Shown piece after piece: positions 11,741 through 23,042 of a stretch of 64,000 nucleotides of DNA (the stretch's first letter is position 1; each line of letters starts with the position of its first letter). The stretch lies in contig PYIU01000001.1 of the NCBI GenBank assembly GCA_003415625.1, forward strand, positions 6,450,210 to 6,514,209. The letters run 5' to 3'. This stretch comes from Aquanectria penicillioides. Lineage: Eukaryota > Ascomycota > Sordariomycetes > Hypocreales > Nectriaceae. The notes under the pieces were generated by a model, which searched no databases, was not told the origin of the DNA, and was given only the letters and a program-made list of their open reading frames with translations. The position numbers and the translations under genes were made by a program.

Positions 11741-13768
11741 ATGGAGTCGTCAAGGGGACCCCCGAGGGTCAAGAACAAGGCCGCGGCGCCCATCCAGATT
11801 AGCGCCGAACAGCTCCTTCGAGAGGCCGTCGACCGACAGGAAGTCAAGCTTCAGGCTCCCACTCAGCGATTCTCCGACCTCGAAGAGCTCCACGAGTTTC
11901 AGGGCAGGAAGCGCAAGGAATTCGAGGACTATGTGCGACGGAACCGGGTCAACCTCAACAACTGGATGCGCTATGCGCAATGGGAGCTGGAGCAGAAGGA
12001 GTTTGCCCGCGCGCGGTCCATCTTTGAGCGCGCGCTCGATGTCCACCCCAACTCGATTGTGCTTTGGATTCGGTATATCGAGTCGGAGATGAAATCGAGG
12101 AATATTAACCATGCCCGAAACCTGCTCGATCGTGCCGTCGCCCGGCTCCCGCGAGTCGACAAGCTTTGGTACAAGTACGTCTACATGGAGGAGATGTTGG
12201 GCAACATCCCCGGGACTCGACAGGTGTTCGATCGGTGGATGCAATGGCAGCCAGATGAGGCTGCGTGGAGCGCGTACATCAAGCTCGAGAAACGATACAG
12301 CGAGTTCGACCGTGTTCGTGAGATCTTCCGGACTTTCACCATGGTCCATCCAGAGCCGCGCAATTGGATCAAGTGGGCCAAGTTTGAGGAAGAATTTGGC
12401 ACCAGCGACCTTGTACGTGAGGTCTTCGGCACGGCAGTTGAGTCCCTGGGCGACGACTTTGTTGATGAGAAGCTGTTCATCGCCTATGCTCGATTTGAGG
12501 CTAAGCTGAAGGAGTACGAGCGCGCCCGGGCTATTTACAAGTATGCCCTGGACCGTCTGCCACGATCCAAGTCGATGATTCTACACAAGGCGTACACTAC
12601 CTTTGAGAAGCAGTTTGGTGACAAGGACGGCGTCGAGGATGTGATTCTGTCCAAGAGGAGGGTGTACTATGAGGAGCAGCTTCGAGAAAACCCCAAGAAC
12701 TACGACGCATGGTTTGATTATGCCAAGCTGGAGGAGTCTTCACAGGATGCTGATCGCGTTCGAGACGTCTATGAGAGAGCCGTTGCCCACGTGCCGCCAA
12801 CGCAGGAGAAGCGTCACTGGCGGCGATACATTTACCTGTGGATCTTCTACGCTATCTGGGAGGAGATGGAGGGACGTGATATTGAGCGAACGCGACAGAT
12901 TTACAGCACTTGTCTGGGCCTTATTCCCCACAAGAAGTTTACATTTGCCAAGGTCTGGCTGATGGCGGCACAATTCGAGATCCGACAAGGCGAGCTCACA
13001 GCTGCCAGGAAGCTCCTGGGCCGCTCCATTGGCATGTGTCCGAAAGACAAGATATTCAACGGCTACATTGACGTCGAGCGCAGACTGTTCGAGTTCGTCC
13101 GTTGCCGAACACTGTACGAGAAGCACATCGAGTACAACCCGGCCAACTGCCAGACGTGGATCAAATTCGCCGAGCTGGAGCGCGGCCTGGACGATCTCGA
13201 GCGCACCCGAGCCATCTTCGAGCTAGCGGTGCAGCAGTCGCAGCTCGACATGCCGGAGCTTCTGTGGAAGGCGTACATTGACTTTGAGGAGGAAGAGGGC
13301 GAGTATGAACGCACTCGCGATCTGTACGAGCGGCTGCTGGAGAAGACGGATCACGTCAAGGTCTGGATCAGCTACGCGCACTTTGAGATTAACATCCCCG
13401 AGGACGACGAGGACGAGGAAGCGGAGGAGCAGCCTGTCAGCGATGAGGCCAAGGCGCGGGCACGCAAGGTGTTTGAGCGGGCGCACAAGAGCATGCGCGA
13501 CAAGGATCTCAAGGAGGAGCGGGTGTCGCTGCTCAACGCATGGCTGTCGTTTGAGCGCACGCACGGCGGCGAGGCTGACATTGAGGCCGTGCAGAAGCAG
13601 ATGCCGCGCAAGACGAAGCGCCGGCGCCGTCTGGACGACGACACGTGGGAGGAATACATCGACTACGTCTTCCCGGCCGACGACCAGCAGGCGGCCAATC
13701 TGTCCAACATCATGGCCATGGCGCAGAAGTGGAAGCAGCAGACGGGCGGCGATCTCTCGGGCGCTTGA
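11741..13768 (+). CDS. clf1: pre-mRNA splicing factor Clf1 (crooked neck/Syf3 homologue)
   Basis: Single exon, 675 residues, matching the usual length of fungal Clf1. It is a HAT-repeat scaffold of the NineTeen complex used in spliceosome activation (family knowledge). HAT repeats fill the protein from about residue 60 to 640, with recurring W-x-x-Y/W, E and ARxIFERAL-type motifs such as [34 protein letters not shown] and [14 protein letters not shown]. The N-terminus [20 protein letters not shown] and the [11 protein letters not shown] motif are typical. An acidic insert ([11 protein letters not shown]) lies near residue 550, and a basic [11 protein letters not shown] segment precedes the EEYIDYVFP end. 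The start at 11741 is chosen over upstream in-frame codons because homology begins there. No intron is evident. Confidence 0.95.
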   Translation: MESSRGPPRVKNKAAAPIQISAEQLLREAVDRQEVKLQAPTQRFSDLEELHEFQGRKRKEFEDYVRRNRVNLNNWMRYAQWELEQKEFARARSIFERALDVHPNSIVLWIRYIESEMKSRNINHARNLLDRAVARLPRVDKLWYKYVYMEEMLGNIPGTRQVFDRWMQWQPDEAAWSAYIKLEKRYSEFDRVREIFRTFTMVHPEPRNWIKWAKFEEEFGTSDLVREVFGTAVESLGDDFVDEKLFIAYARFEAKLKEYERARAIYKYALDRLPRSKSMILHKAYTTFEKQFGDKDGVEDVILSKRRVYYEEQLRENPKNYDAWFDYAKLEESSQDADRVRDVYERAVAHVPPTQEKRHWRRYIYLWIFYAIWEEMEGRDIERTRQIYSTCLGLIPHKKFTFAKVWLMAAQFEIRQGELTAARKLLGRSIGMCPKDKIFNGYIDVERRLFEFVRCRTLYEKHIEYNPANCQTWIKFAELERGLDDLERTRAIFELAVQQSQLDMPELLWKAYIDFEEEEGEYERTRDLYERLLEKTDHVKVWISYAHFEINIPEDDEDEEAEEQPVSDEAKARARKVFERAHKSMRDKDLKEERVSLLNAWLSFERTHGGEADIEAVQKQMPRKTKRRRRLDDDTWEEYIDYVFPADDQQAANLSNIMAMAQKWKQQTGGDLSGA

Positions 13769-16531
13769 GAGAGGTAAGCAAACGGCCCAAACCCTTGTTG
13801 TTGCCGCCCCCCTTTCGTCCCGAGCCGACTCGCCCCGTCCCGCGCTTCTCTGGTCAGGGCGATGCGGCTGAGGGCCCAAATCCGGAGAATATTGCGCCTT
13901 CTCTTGCGCCGCGGGAGGGGCGGGCCTCTCTCTCTGTCTCTCTCTCTCTCCATCTTTCTGCCTGGCACGCTTGCCGGGCGTTAGCTACTACCAAAACCCC
14001 GAATCTAAGCCTTGGCTTCATCCTACCAGGGCTCTCGGTTTTTTTCAAGCCTCCCAGCCTGTTCTGCTATACGCATACGTACCTACATACCATAACCCGC
14101 CCTTAGATATCCATGCAAAATCAATGCAATGCAAACCCATCCTTCCAGCTCCCCCCCCCCGGCGTCTCACCCCTACCAGCGTCCATCCATGCCATGCAAA
14201 CAGCGATGACTTGAGCCTCGATCCATTGCATCATGGGTGAACGCCCCTTGGCTGCCTGCTGCTTTGCATGCCCCATGTTGCAAAGGCTGTGCCGCCCACT
14301 CTCCCACTCTCCCTCTGTCCCATCCATGGTGTGTGAACCAACCCACCCCGGCTCGTCCGCCTGCCCGATCTGTCTCTGCTGCTTCAGCTATCCCGACAAG
14401 AGCAACCTCAGCGAGCCTCGTAGCCTCACTTTCAGTGCTTGGCAACCATCTCCTCGTCGACGATTGGCCGCCATTTCAGATGCCTAAGCTGTTTAGGTAT
14501 GTGCGTATATACTAGAACGCGTGGACTATTCTTCCAGTGTGTTGGTTACTATGATTGGGGGTGTGTGTGTGTGTTGTGTGTTGTCCCCTCTCCCCTCCCC
14601 CCCAAATCCCTTGTCCAAGGACCAAAATGCCCGTCTGAATCTAACCTACGTAATTACAAAAATAAAAATAAAAAGAAAAAAAGAAAAAAAATCAGGACCC
14701 CCAACTGTGCTGTACGTTACTCAGGAAATGTGGGCGTGCGGCTGAAGTCACTTTTGTCGCCCGCCCACCAAGCTGGGAGGAGGACGGGGGGGGGGAGGGG
14801 GGCCCACGTTCGAGGATTCTGCATGACATCATCAACGCCCGGTCTATGACGGCGTGCGCCAAACCCACGCCCGCCCCAAACCAAACACACGACACGGGGG
14901 GGGGAAGGGGAGAGAATAGAAGAGGAAACCCCCATCCAAGACAAGGCAACCCGGCCAGAGAGAGAAAAACGCTGGTGGCGTACTCTCCTTCAACTTGACC
15001 CTCTCAAAGCTGCCCAACGCTCAACGCCAAAATCTGCCCAATGTTGCTTGCTTGCTTGCTTGTAGATACTAGATAACCAACTATACTGCGCTCTCACCAA
15101 AAGGGAGCACCCTTGCTCGGATGCTGGCTACCCACCCATTCACACACCCTCCCTTCCAAACCGTCACCATCAAGATAGGAATAGTTATCGCCTCCATTCT
15201 CTCCGCCTTGTGCCTCCCATGTCACACCTCAGCCTGTTTCAACCGGCCGGGCTACCGCCTCTGGGATTTGCAGTTACATGCATAGTACACATACACACCG
15301 TAAGGTTCCACCGCCAACTCATCACGCCAGCAAAGACGGGAGGACGCTGGTGTTTTTTTTTTCTTTCTTTTTTTTAGAATCAAGTCAAGAGGGGTCATAA
15401 TACTTCGTCATTCGTTGGCACCAATATTCTAGCCTAGAATATTCTCGTCCCGTACCAAAAATACCACACTCATCATACGAAAGAAGAAGAAGAAATGAAT
15501 ATATGCACACAAAAGAGACTTGACTAAACAAGATGAAGTAAATTCAAAAGGGGCACACTCAGAAAGCCCTATCCAACGTGCTGGCCCACCCAAGAAATAC
15601 AGTATAAATCAAGTTGTCGTTACCTCGCCTCACCTTACCCTTGCCTGCCTTGTCCTTCCTTACCTTTACCTTGCTTCAACCCGGTTTCCAACTCAGGATA
15701 GCAGCAATAATCCCCCCACCCAATCGTGGATTCTCGATCCGCACGCACACCCCACACCTCGCCCGTCATTCCAGAGCCGTGCTTCCCGGCCCGGCCGACC
15801 ACCTTTACACCTTCATCATTATGCATGCCAAAGTGCCCAGATCGAGCCCACCGAGGGAGCCCTTCTTACACACCGCTTACCTCCATCTGCTAATTCTTGA
15901 TCCCGGTGGGTTCCGGACAGACACCATCCTCCCGCAATCTGATCTGAGCTCCACTCACACTCGTGAAAGCTTCTCTCCCCCGGATGAGATCGTCTGCCGT
16001 TAGGCTGCACCACATCAGTGACAGTCTCCCGGAAATTTGGTTCTGCGAATAGTTCGTTGGGTGGGTCCATGGCCGCTTCGAGCCATGAGTGCCGTTACTG
16101 GGTTCAGTGTCGGCGATGGTCTGGATAAATGATCCGCAATTAGTTTCAAGTCTTGGTACACATGTTAAAAGTGATGAGATAGTGTGTGAGGAAAAAGAAA
16201 GCAAAAAGCATCTCTGCTCGTTCTATCTGAGGCAAAGGGGGGTTGTGTTTAGTGTAAGCCATCCCACGCAGCACATCAATGTCTGTCCATGATAGTATGG
16301 GATTACTTGGTCCTCCAAAAAGAGAAACCCATCAAGCTTCCCATTTCCTGCTCTGGAGCGCCACCGTTGTCATGTCGTCATAAGTCGTAAAGTTGAAATA
16401 GCCAGTGCTGATCCACGTCGCAGAGCACCAAGAAGGAGAGGAAGCTGAGCAGCTCGGCCGAGTCGTGCAAGACAAGCACCTGAGTCAAGGGGCGAACTGC
16501 ATCCCATCCAAATGGAAGTGGTTCACATCAA
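13769..16531. other. gene-free stretch between CLF1 and the DUF3824-like gene
   Basis: 2.8 kb between two convergent genes, so it should hold both 3' untranslated regions. It contains CT-rich tracts (13925-13955), a 10-base C run (14151-14160), A/T homopolymers and CTTG repeats. No open frame with recognisable domains was seen. Confidence 0.6.
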
Positions 16532-18625
16532 CTACCACCTGCCTCCGAGGGGAGGGGCGGGAAGTGGACCTCCACGACCATAGGGATTGCCCCGGTGGTA
16601 GCTAGGGTCGGATTCATCATCTGAGTCGTACCCATCACCTCGCGGTCGAGACGACGGCGCCCAGCTGTCCGCTCTTCTCTTGCCGCCGCCGGCCACTTGG
16701 CGACAACGCTTCTCGAGGCGCCTCTCATGTCGACGAACCTTCTCGGCCTGGAACTCCTTGCACTCATGGGTCAAATGCTTAGCCTCCTTGAGCTCCGAGA
16801 TGGCCCCCTTTATTCCCAAGGCCGCGATGCCGACTGAGGCTGCATCTTGAACGATGGCCTTGGTCTTTAGTTTCTTGGCCTCGGCCTCGCTGAGTCGTCC
16901 CTCTTTGACAGCCTTCTGCCGCGCGCTCCTCTTCTCCATACTCTGATAGACTTCGTGCGCTGCATGGATGGTTGCTACGGCCGCCAGGCCGGTTGTTATG
17001 ATTTGCTTACCTTTCATTTTCTTGGCCCGCTTCTCATCCTCCGAGGAGTCTCCCAAATCAGACTCGGAATCATATTCAGACCGTCCGCCCCTTCGGCTTG
17101 ATCGGTCACCGTGTTTGCTTCGATAAGAACGTTCATCATCATAGTAATCTCGAGTGCTGCCATGGCGGCGGTCGTCGTAGTCATCATCATCGTGTCGGCG
17201 AGAACGACGCGAGCCACGGTCGCTGAAGTCATCCTGGTCACGACGTCGGTCGTCAGTTTCTGTGCCGTTGCCGATTCCCAGCTTGGCGAGACTGTTGCGA
17301 GCGCTGTCAACGACGCTGCGGCTTCGGCTTCGGTGACGCTGACGGTCGGGAGAGCGGCTATACGAATCATCTCGACCCTGGCGGCTACGGCTGCGGCTGC
17401 GGCTGCGGGATCGTGAGTGGCCCAGGATCTTCTTTGCACCGAGAGCACCCAAGCCAGCAGTAGCAAGAGCGGCAAGGCCGCTAGCACCACCACCTCCACC
17501 GGACTTGGACCGAGCCCTCGACCTGGAACGGCTGCGGCCGGTCGCCTTGTCTTCCTCGATGTCATTCTTGGAACCATTGATCAAACGGTTTCCAACCAAA
17601 CCGCCAATGACCGACTCGGCCAAGCCAAGCTTGCCGTGCTTGTCCGAGTCGGTGGCCGCGTCGACAGTTGCGGCACCGGCAGCGGCAGTGAGAATTCGCT
17701 TCGTCTTCTCACCCTTCCAACCGCCGGGCTCCTTAGCCACGCGGAAAGCTTCAGTAGCACCGGCAAGAAGCGAGGCCATGGCAGCCTTCTGGATTTTGTT
17801 GGTACCGCCCTGAGAACGAGAGCGGGTGCTGGAGGGACTGCCCCCTCGGTGGCTTCTGGTATCGGATTTGCGGTCATCGCCGCCGGTAAGTGTCTTAACG
17901 GCAGCGCCCAGACCAGTTGCAGCAAGAGCGCTTTCGAGGAAATTCTTGTGGCCCTTTCTTTGCTTGGGGTCTTCATCCTCGTCCGAGTAGTACTCGGAGA
18001 TATAGCCATCACGACCACGGTGCAGGATGTAGTTGGCCTTCTGGTCTTTCTTCGCTTGCTGTTTGGTATAAAACTCAGCACCTTGGTAAGCGGCGAGAGC
18101 GCCAACACCAGCAAGAGCAAGAGAAGAAAGTGGGTTTCGTTGAACTTCAGTACCATCCTCCTTGGCCTCATGTCGGTCGTATAGTTCTTTGCCTCCAGCG
18201 AGGAGAGCAGCTCCAGCAACGGCTGCGATAATCTTCTCCTGCTTGCTCATACCTCTGTGCTTAGACTTTCGCTCTTCTCCATCGTAGTAGGTGCTTCCAG
18301 GACTCCGGCGGGAGCGGTGATCATACTGGCGGTCGTAGCGGGGGTCGTAGCCACGACGGGATTCATACTCATCCTCGTAATAACCTGGCTCTGCGGATCG
18401 AGTGCGACGAACATCGCGGCCGGTGGGAGGAGGAAATTCACGGCGAACCTCCTCGACGGAAAGCTCGCTGTCCTCACGGGGTCGAGGAACCAGCTCTCGG
18501 GTTATGTGCGTCTTCGAAGAGTAAGAGTCGCGAGGGTCGAGGTAGCGGGGCTCACGCTCTTCCCTGCGCTCTTCCCGCACGTAGCGGCGGGAATATTCCC
18601 GATCGTACGGGTCGTAGTTTGCCAT
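16532..18625 (-). CDS. RS-rich, glycine-zipper protein (DUF3824-like), function unknown
   Basis: One exon, 697 residues. The N-terminus is rich in R/E/Y/D (MANYDPYDREYSRRYV). From about residue 125 on, at least nine short Ala/Gly-rich amphipathic or hydrophobic segments recur, such as IIAAVAGAALLAGGKELYD, LALAGVGALAAYQGAEFY, LAALATAGLGALGAKKIL and IITTGLAAVATIHAAHEVYQ. They are separated by highly charged linkers that include SR dipeptide runs (SRSRSRSRSRSRQGRDD near residues 400-440). The pattern matches fungal proteins annotated with DUF3824 (family assignment from memory). The C-terminus is Pro/Gly/Arg-rich. The GxxxG-like segments suggest helix packing or membrane association, and the SR runs suggest phosphorylation by SR kinases; both are inference. 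Septal or nuclear localisation is possible but unproven. It could equally be a mostly disordered scaffold. Confidence 0.8.
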   Translation of the reverse strand: MANYDPYDREYSRRYVREERREEREPRYLDPRDSYSSKTHITRELVPRPREDSELSVEEVRREFPPPTGRDVRRTRSAEPGYYEDEYESRRGYDPRYDRQYDHRSRRSPGSTYYDGEERKSKHRGMSKQEKIIAAVAGAALLAGGKELYDRHEAKEDGTEVQRNPLSSLALAGVGALAAYQGAEFYTKQQAKKDQKANYILHRGRDGYISEYYSDEDEDPKQRKGHKNFLESALAATGLGAAVKTLTGGDDRKSDTRSHRGGSPSSTRSRSQGGTNKIQKAAMASLLAGATEAFRVAKEPGGWKGEKTKRILTAAAGAATVDAATDSDKHGKLGLAESVIGGLVGNRLINGSKNDIEEDKATGRSRSRSRARSKSGGGGGASGLAALATAGLGALGAKKILGHSRSRSRSRSRSRQGRDDSYSRSPDRQRHRSRSRSVVDSARNSLAKLGIGNGTETDDRRRDQDDFSDRGSRRSRRHDDDDYDDRRHGSTRDYYDDERSYRSKHGDRSSRRGGRSEYDSESDLGDSSEDEKRAKKMKGKQIITTGLAAVATIHAAHEVYQSMEKRSARQKAVKEGRLSEAEAKKLKTKAIVQDAASVGIAALGIKGAISELKEAKHLTHECKEFQAEKVRRHERRLEKRCRQVAGGGKRRADSWAPSSRPRGDGYDSDDESDPSYHRGNPYGRGGPLPAPPLGGRW

Positions 18626-21600
18626 ATGGGGCAGGGTTGGGATAGCAAACGGTAGCGTTTGGAAAGTTTTTTGCAGCGCGCGACGTGTTTGCTTCTAGGT
18701 TGTAGCCGCGATGTCGCTCAAATGAAATCGGATTCAGGTAAGTGTGTGTGAGTGTGTGTGAGTGAGTGTGTGTGTGTGTGTGTTTGTTGGCGAAGAAGTT
18801 GCGGGAGCAACCTGTTTTAGTGGCGTCGATGCTGTTTTGCAAGATGCAGAAATGGCGAGAGAAAAAAAGAAGACGAGGGGGGGAACTTGCAGAAGAAGAG
18901 AAACAGGGTCCAGGAAGCCGGCGCTCGCGTAGAGGCAAAGCCGAAGCCAAAGACAGCGTGCAAGGCAAAGTGGAAAGTGGGCAGTGGCCTGTGGGCTGAG
19001 TGGGAAGTGGACGGCAATGGGCATCAAGAGATGCACACATGGAGAGGAAGGCAGCAATGGAGGCGGCCGCTTCCCTGCTAGCTCATCGGGCCCAGGTAGG
19101 TATCCGTACTATATCCTCATGGAGGGTACCTGCCTTCTTGCACCACGGCTTGCTTGGGTAGGTACGAATACACACTGGCTCGCCGTTGCGGGACAAGAGC
19201 AAGAGGTACCTTTCCCCGTGCTGTGTTGTGCATATTGTCTCTCGGTACCACTTGGCCTGCTAGTCCCTCGGGCGGAGACCCAACGACGTAATGACGAGCA
19301 AGTGAGGGGCAAAAATCGACAGCACTGACGCTATCGATGGGCAAGGAGCCTGGACTGGGCGACAAGGGTCAGGCTGTCAAAGTCCCCCCGCTCCCATGGC
19401 CCTCGCTTTTCAACAGCTTCAAGTTCCAGGGCCCAATGCAGCGCCATTTTGCAAGGTTACAGGGCAGCGCAGGCTTCTCTGGCCTATCCGTTGTTGTTCA
19501 TCGGAACGATGCCCACCGAGAAAGCGCTCTTTGAGCGCGCCTTCATCCATCATCGCACAGCCGCACTTCTCCCTGCCCAGCCAGAGAAGACTGGGGTCAG
19601 TAACAGCAACTAAGCCACACCCCAGGCCAGTCCCAAGACCTCTAAAGTTACCGGTCACCCCGAGCATCAGTATTCATCACGTTGTTAGCGGACCACGACG
19701 CATTGGCTCAGTCTCTCAACAAAGTCAGCTGCACAATCACTTTTCGTAGATTCTGGAAACCCACTACGGGGGCGAGGAGCGGGAAATGGGGATTCCCCTC
19801 TGAGCATAGTTCGCCTCGCGACGTGCGCACGGCATACCCGTGTTCATTCGCATCCACAACTACCAGGGCTGTCGTTGAGATTTACTATCCTACGGCGGTG
19901 GACCCTATTTGTCAGGGCGAGCGGTGGGCCGCTTTGTAGAATGCGGGAACATTGTGTAGACAGTCGTCAAGGGGCAAGGATCCTCCCAATACCGACTTGG
20001 CCAAGCCAACGGTAGTTGCTGTCTGTAGTGCGATGGTGCGGTTTTCTTTGTGTGATCCAATCATATCTCCCTGTGTTCAGCTGGAAATAGGACCTCCCAT
20101 ACCTCGCAGCTCAGCAGCTGGGCAAAGGGTGAAGCGATGACCGGCCATCTGTCACAGGGTCTATCAGAATTTGCCGATTTCCCAACAGCACTCTACTCTA
20201 AATGCCCAATAATCTTCGTGGAAAAAAACAATGAGAGACACAAATGACGGGTTTGTGCCGAATTTCTTACAGTTGTGGTTACTCGTGGTGTTTCAATAGG
20301 CAGGTTTGTGTGGTAGGTGAGGCCTCTTTTAAGACTCGCTGCGTCACCTCCCTCCCTCCATTGTCCCAAAGGTCTCGCCCAGTTAGCCGCTCACCTAGAA
20401 CCGAGGTTTTTAGACAGCCTTGCCTTGGCCGCACCTTTTGCAGAAGAAAAAAAAATCCCCCCTCTCAGGACCACTTGTAATCAATTATAATTATGTGACG
20501 CAAAGGCCTATTTTCCCAAGACCCTCCTCATCAACTGCTGACCCTGGTTCATGACCCCCAGCCACATCATGCCCGCTCCAAAGAACCAAGTCACAAGCCC
20601 CAGTCAGCCACACCCCGGCCACCAAACACCCCGCCTGGTGACGTCCTAGCCAGGCTATGATGTCACTGCCACACCCCGCCAACCAGTTCGCCGCTTGTGC
20701 TTGTCCCCCCAGATTTCCCATGCTTCACATCCACGACTCGGGCCATCTAGTCGCTGCCACGTTCCTCAATAACCAGAATATCGGGGATGTGACTTGCAGG
20801 TAACGTTCCGCCTATGTGGCGGCTTTTATGGCAGACTCTGTTTCACGCTTTCCCTCACCCTTTGAAATCGGGTGTCGGCTCGAGCCCTATTGGCGGTTGG
20901 GGCATCTTTCAGAATTTCAACGGCCTCATTTAGCCAACCACCTTGAGATTTCGTCTGCCGCCGGCCTTTTCAAGGGACCCATCTATCTTGTCGAACTCTG
21001 GTTTTGTCGCCCGGACCTCAGCCACTGCCGCCCGGGGCCCTGAATCTGGGGTTGGGAACCTCAGTCGTGTGCGTCCTTGCCGAACAACAGTGAGAAACTA
21101 TGACGCGAATCATGAGACAAATCCTGGGAAAAACCCTAGTATTCCTCTACCAAAAGTCCCCATGCTATTCTAGTCCGACTATTATTAAATATAATCTAAC
21201 GTTGCTTAAAAAGCACAGAGCAAGTTTGACTCATTCTTGTTTTTGTCTCGAGAAAAAAAAAGATGCTTTTGGGAAATTGTCGCCATGACGACATGGGTGA
21301 TTGGGGGGGTTTCTGAAGAGTAAAATTGACCCGCGACAACCAATTGTCAATGCGGGCCGCCTCCAGCCTGTTTACTCTGTAAAGTCCAGAATCCGTTGCA
21401 AATAATACAGCAAGCAGCAGCTCCATGTAACCGCATCGACTACTCATCCTGGGTTCAAAGTCAAGACGTTTCCAAATGCCCAAAATTACCCTATAACACT
21501 TCTCATGACAACCCCGCCATCAATACCCCGCAGCACCACGGCCGACCTCATAGCCCTGACGACAAATCGGTCCAACACCACACGTCATACGTCTTCTGCT

Positions 21601-23042
21601 TCGCTCTCTGTCTTGGCAGACTTTTGCTATCCGACTGAAGTCCTCCCAATCGGTAGCTCCGAGATTCTCCCTTTTGGTTTGCACAGATGCCATTTGTCCC
21701 GCAAAAAAAAAAAAACCCCTCCTGCGTAAAAAGCTCACCCATGATAGACTAGCTTTTGCATTAGTGAGCCCTAACAAAACGCATTGAAGAGGGGGATTTT
21801 CCCAATTCGTACAACACCTTCCCGACGACCGCTAGGTGAGTCAAACGAGGAAAGGGGTTTGTTCGACTTTTTTATTATTTTTCTTATACTATCGTACAGT
21901 GCAAATAGAGGCAAAATCAACTGAAAAAAAAAACCCTTGGTAAGTTGTGGAGAGGGCCCTGTCTAGCATCAAAAAATTCCATAAAAGCAAACCGCCCTCG
22001 AACCCCTCAAAATGCAGTCGAAGAAAGATCAGAACCTGTGCCGGTGGCTCAATAACATGCATGTGCTTTTTTTCGTCCCTGTCTTTTCTCTCTTTTTGTC
22101 TCTTCCTCCACCGTACTCCGTTCCCTGATCCCCAGCTACATCCCCTCTTGCCCACGATGGGGCGTGTGGCCGAGACGAGCATATTTCTTCCAACGACTCC
22201 ACTTGGATGTCAATCCTTGGGTCCCGACCACGATACTTGTGAGTTGGGGCCCAATGGCCCTACTATAAAAAAAAAAAAAAAGGAGGACCGCACGTTTTTC
22301 CAACAGGGCGATGGCTGCGACGATATCGCTTTGCCAAATGTTGCCCGTATTTCGCCCTGAAATGCCAATATGTAAAGGATTGAGCCAACCATATTCCCCG
22401 ACCTTCATCAGCAGCTCACACTAGCTGTTCAACCTCCCCCTTCGCTTTGCCAGACCAGGAAAAGAGGGATATCGTTCGTAGATGGGTATTTATCGCCCCC
22501 CTTTCATTCTCCATGCTCCACCATTTTTTTTGTTCTTCACCTGGCAAACGCAATGGCCCTTGTCAAATGCCCAGGCCCTTGCCGTCCACGGCCCGCCGAC
22601 ATTCAGTCACGGGTAGATAAACTCCTTTCCATTCCCCTGATCCTGATGCCCAAAGTTCAAAGCAATGCAGCAGATCCGGTCCATGAGTGCTTGCAACATC
22701 CTCGTGTGCACATTCGAGTGCAAAAACCTTCAAATCCCCATACAGTCATTCCCTCGAAAATTCGTGAACCAAGAAATTCGTCCGCAACTAATACAACGCC
22801 GTCGCTCATGGCGTTATCGTAGCTGAGGGCGCGCCAAGCCCTAAAAACCATATGAACCGGATCCGAGATATGAAAAACTTCCCCTGATACCATGTCTAGA
22901 AAAAGACAACAAACTCTCCCCGTTTATGTGGTAAACATGCCCGTAACCTCCCTTAGGTCGGCATATTCCAACATAGACTAGCCAGCAAATCAGACCTCAC
23001 CGACGCCACCATAGGTGCTCATCCCATTTCTAGGGAGCCAAC
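18626..23042. other. 4.4 kb gene-free stretch
   Basis: Begins with the upstream region of the DUF3824-like gene, including a GT-rich repeat (18739-18784), and ends with the 3' region of SRO9. TAGGTACC-type motifs occur at 19092-19166, and an AT-rich patch lies near 21176-21215. Several A/T homopolymers are present (for example 21703-21715 and 22267-22281). No credible coding frame or RNA gene was recognised. Confidence 0.6.
18739..18784. repeat. GT-rich microsatellite
   Basis: Mostly GT dinucleotides with GA interruptions, about 115-160 bp upstream of the DUF3824-like start codon. Confidence 0.85.
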
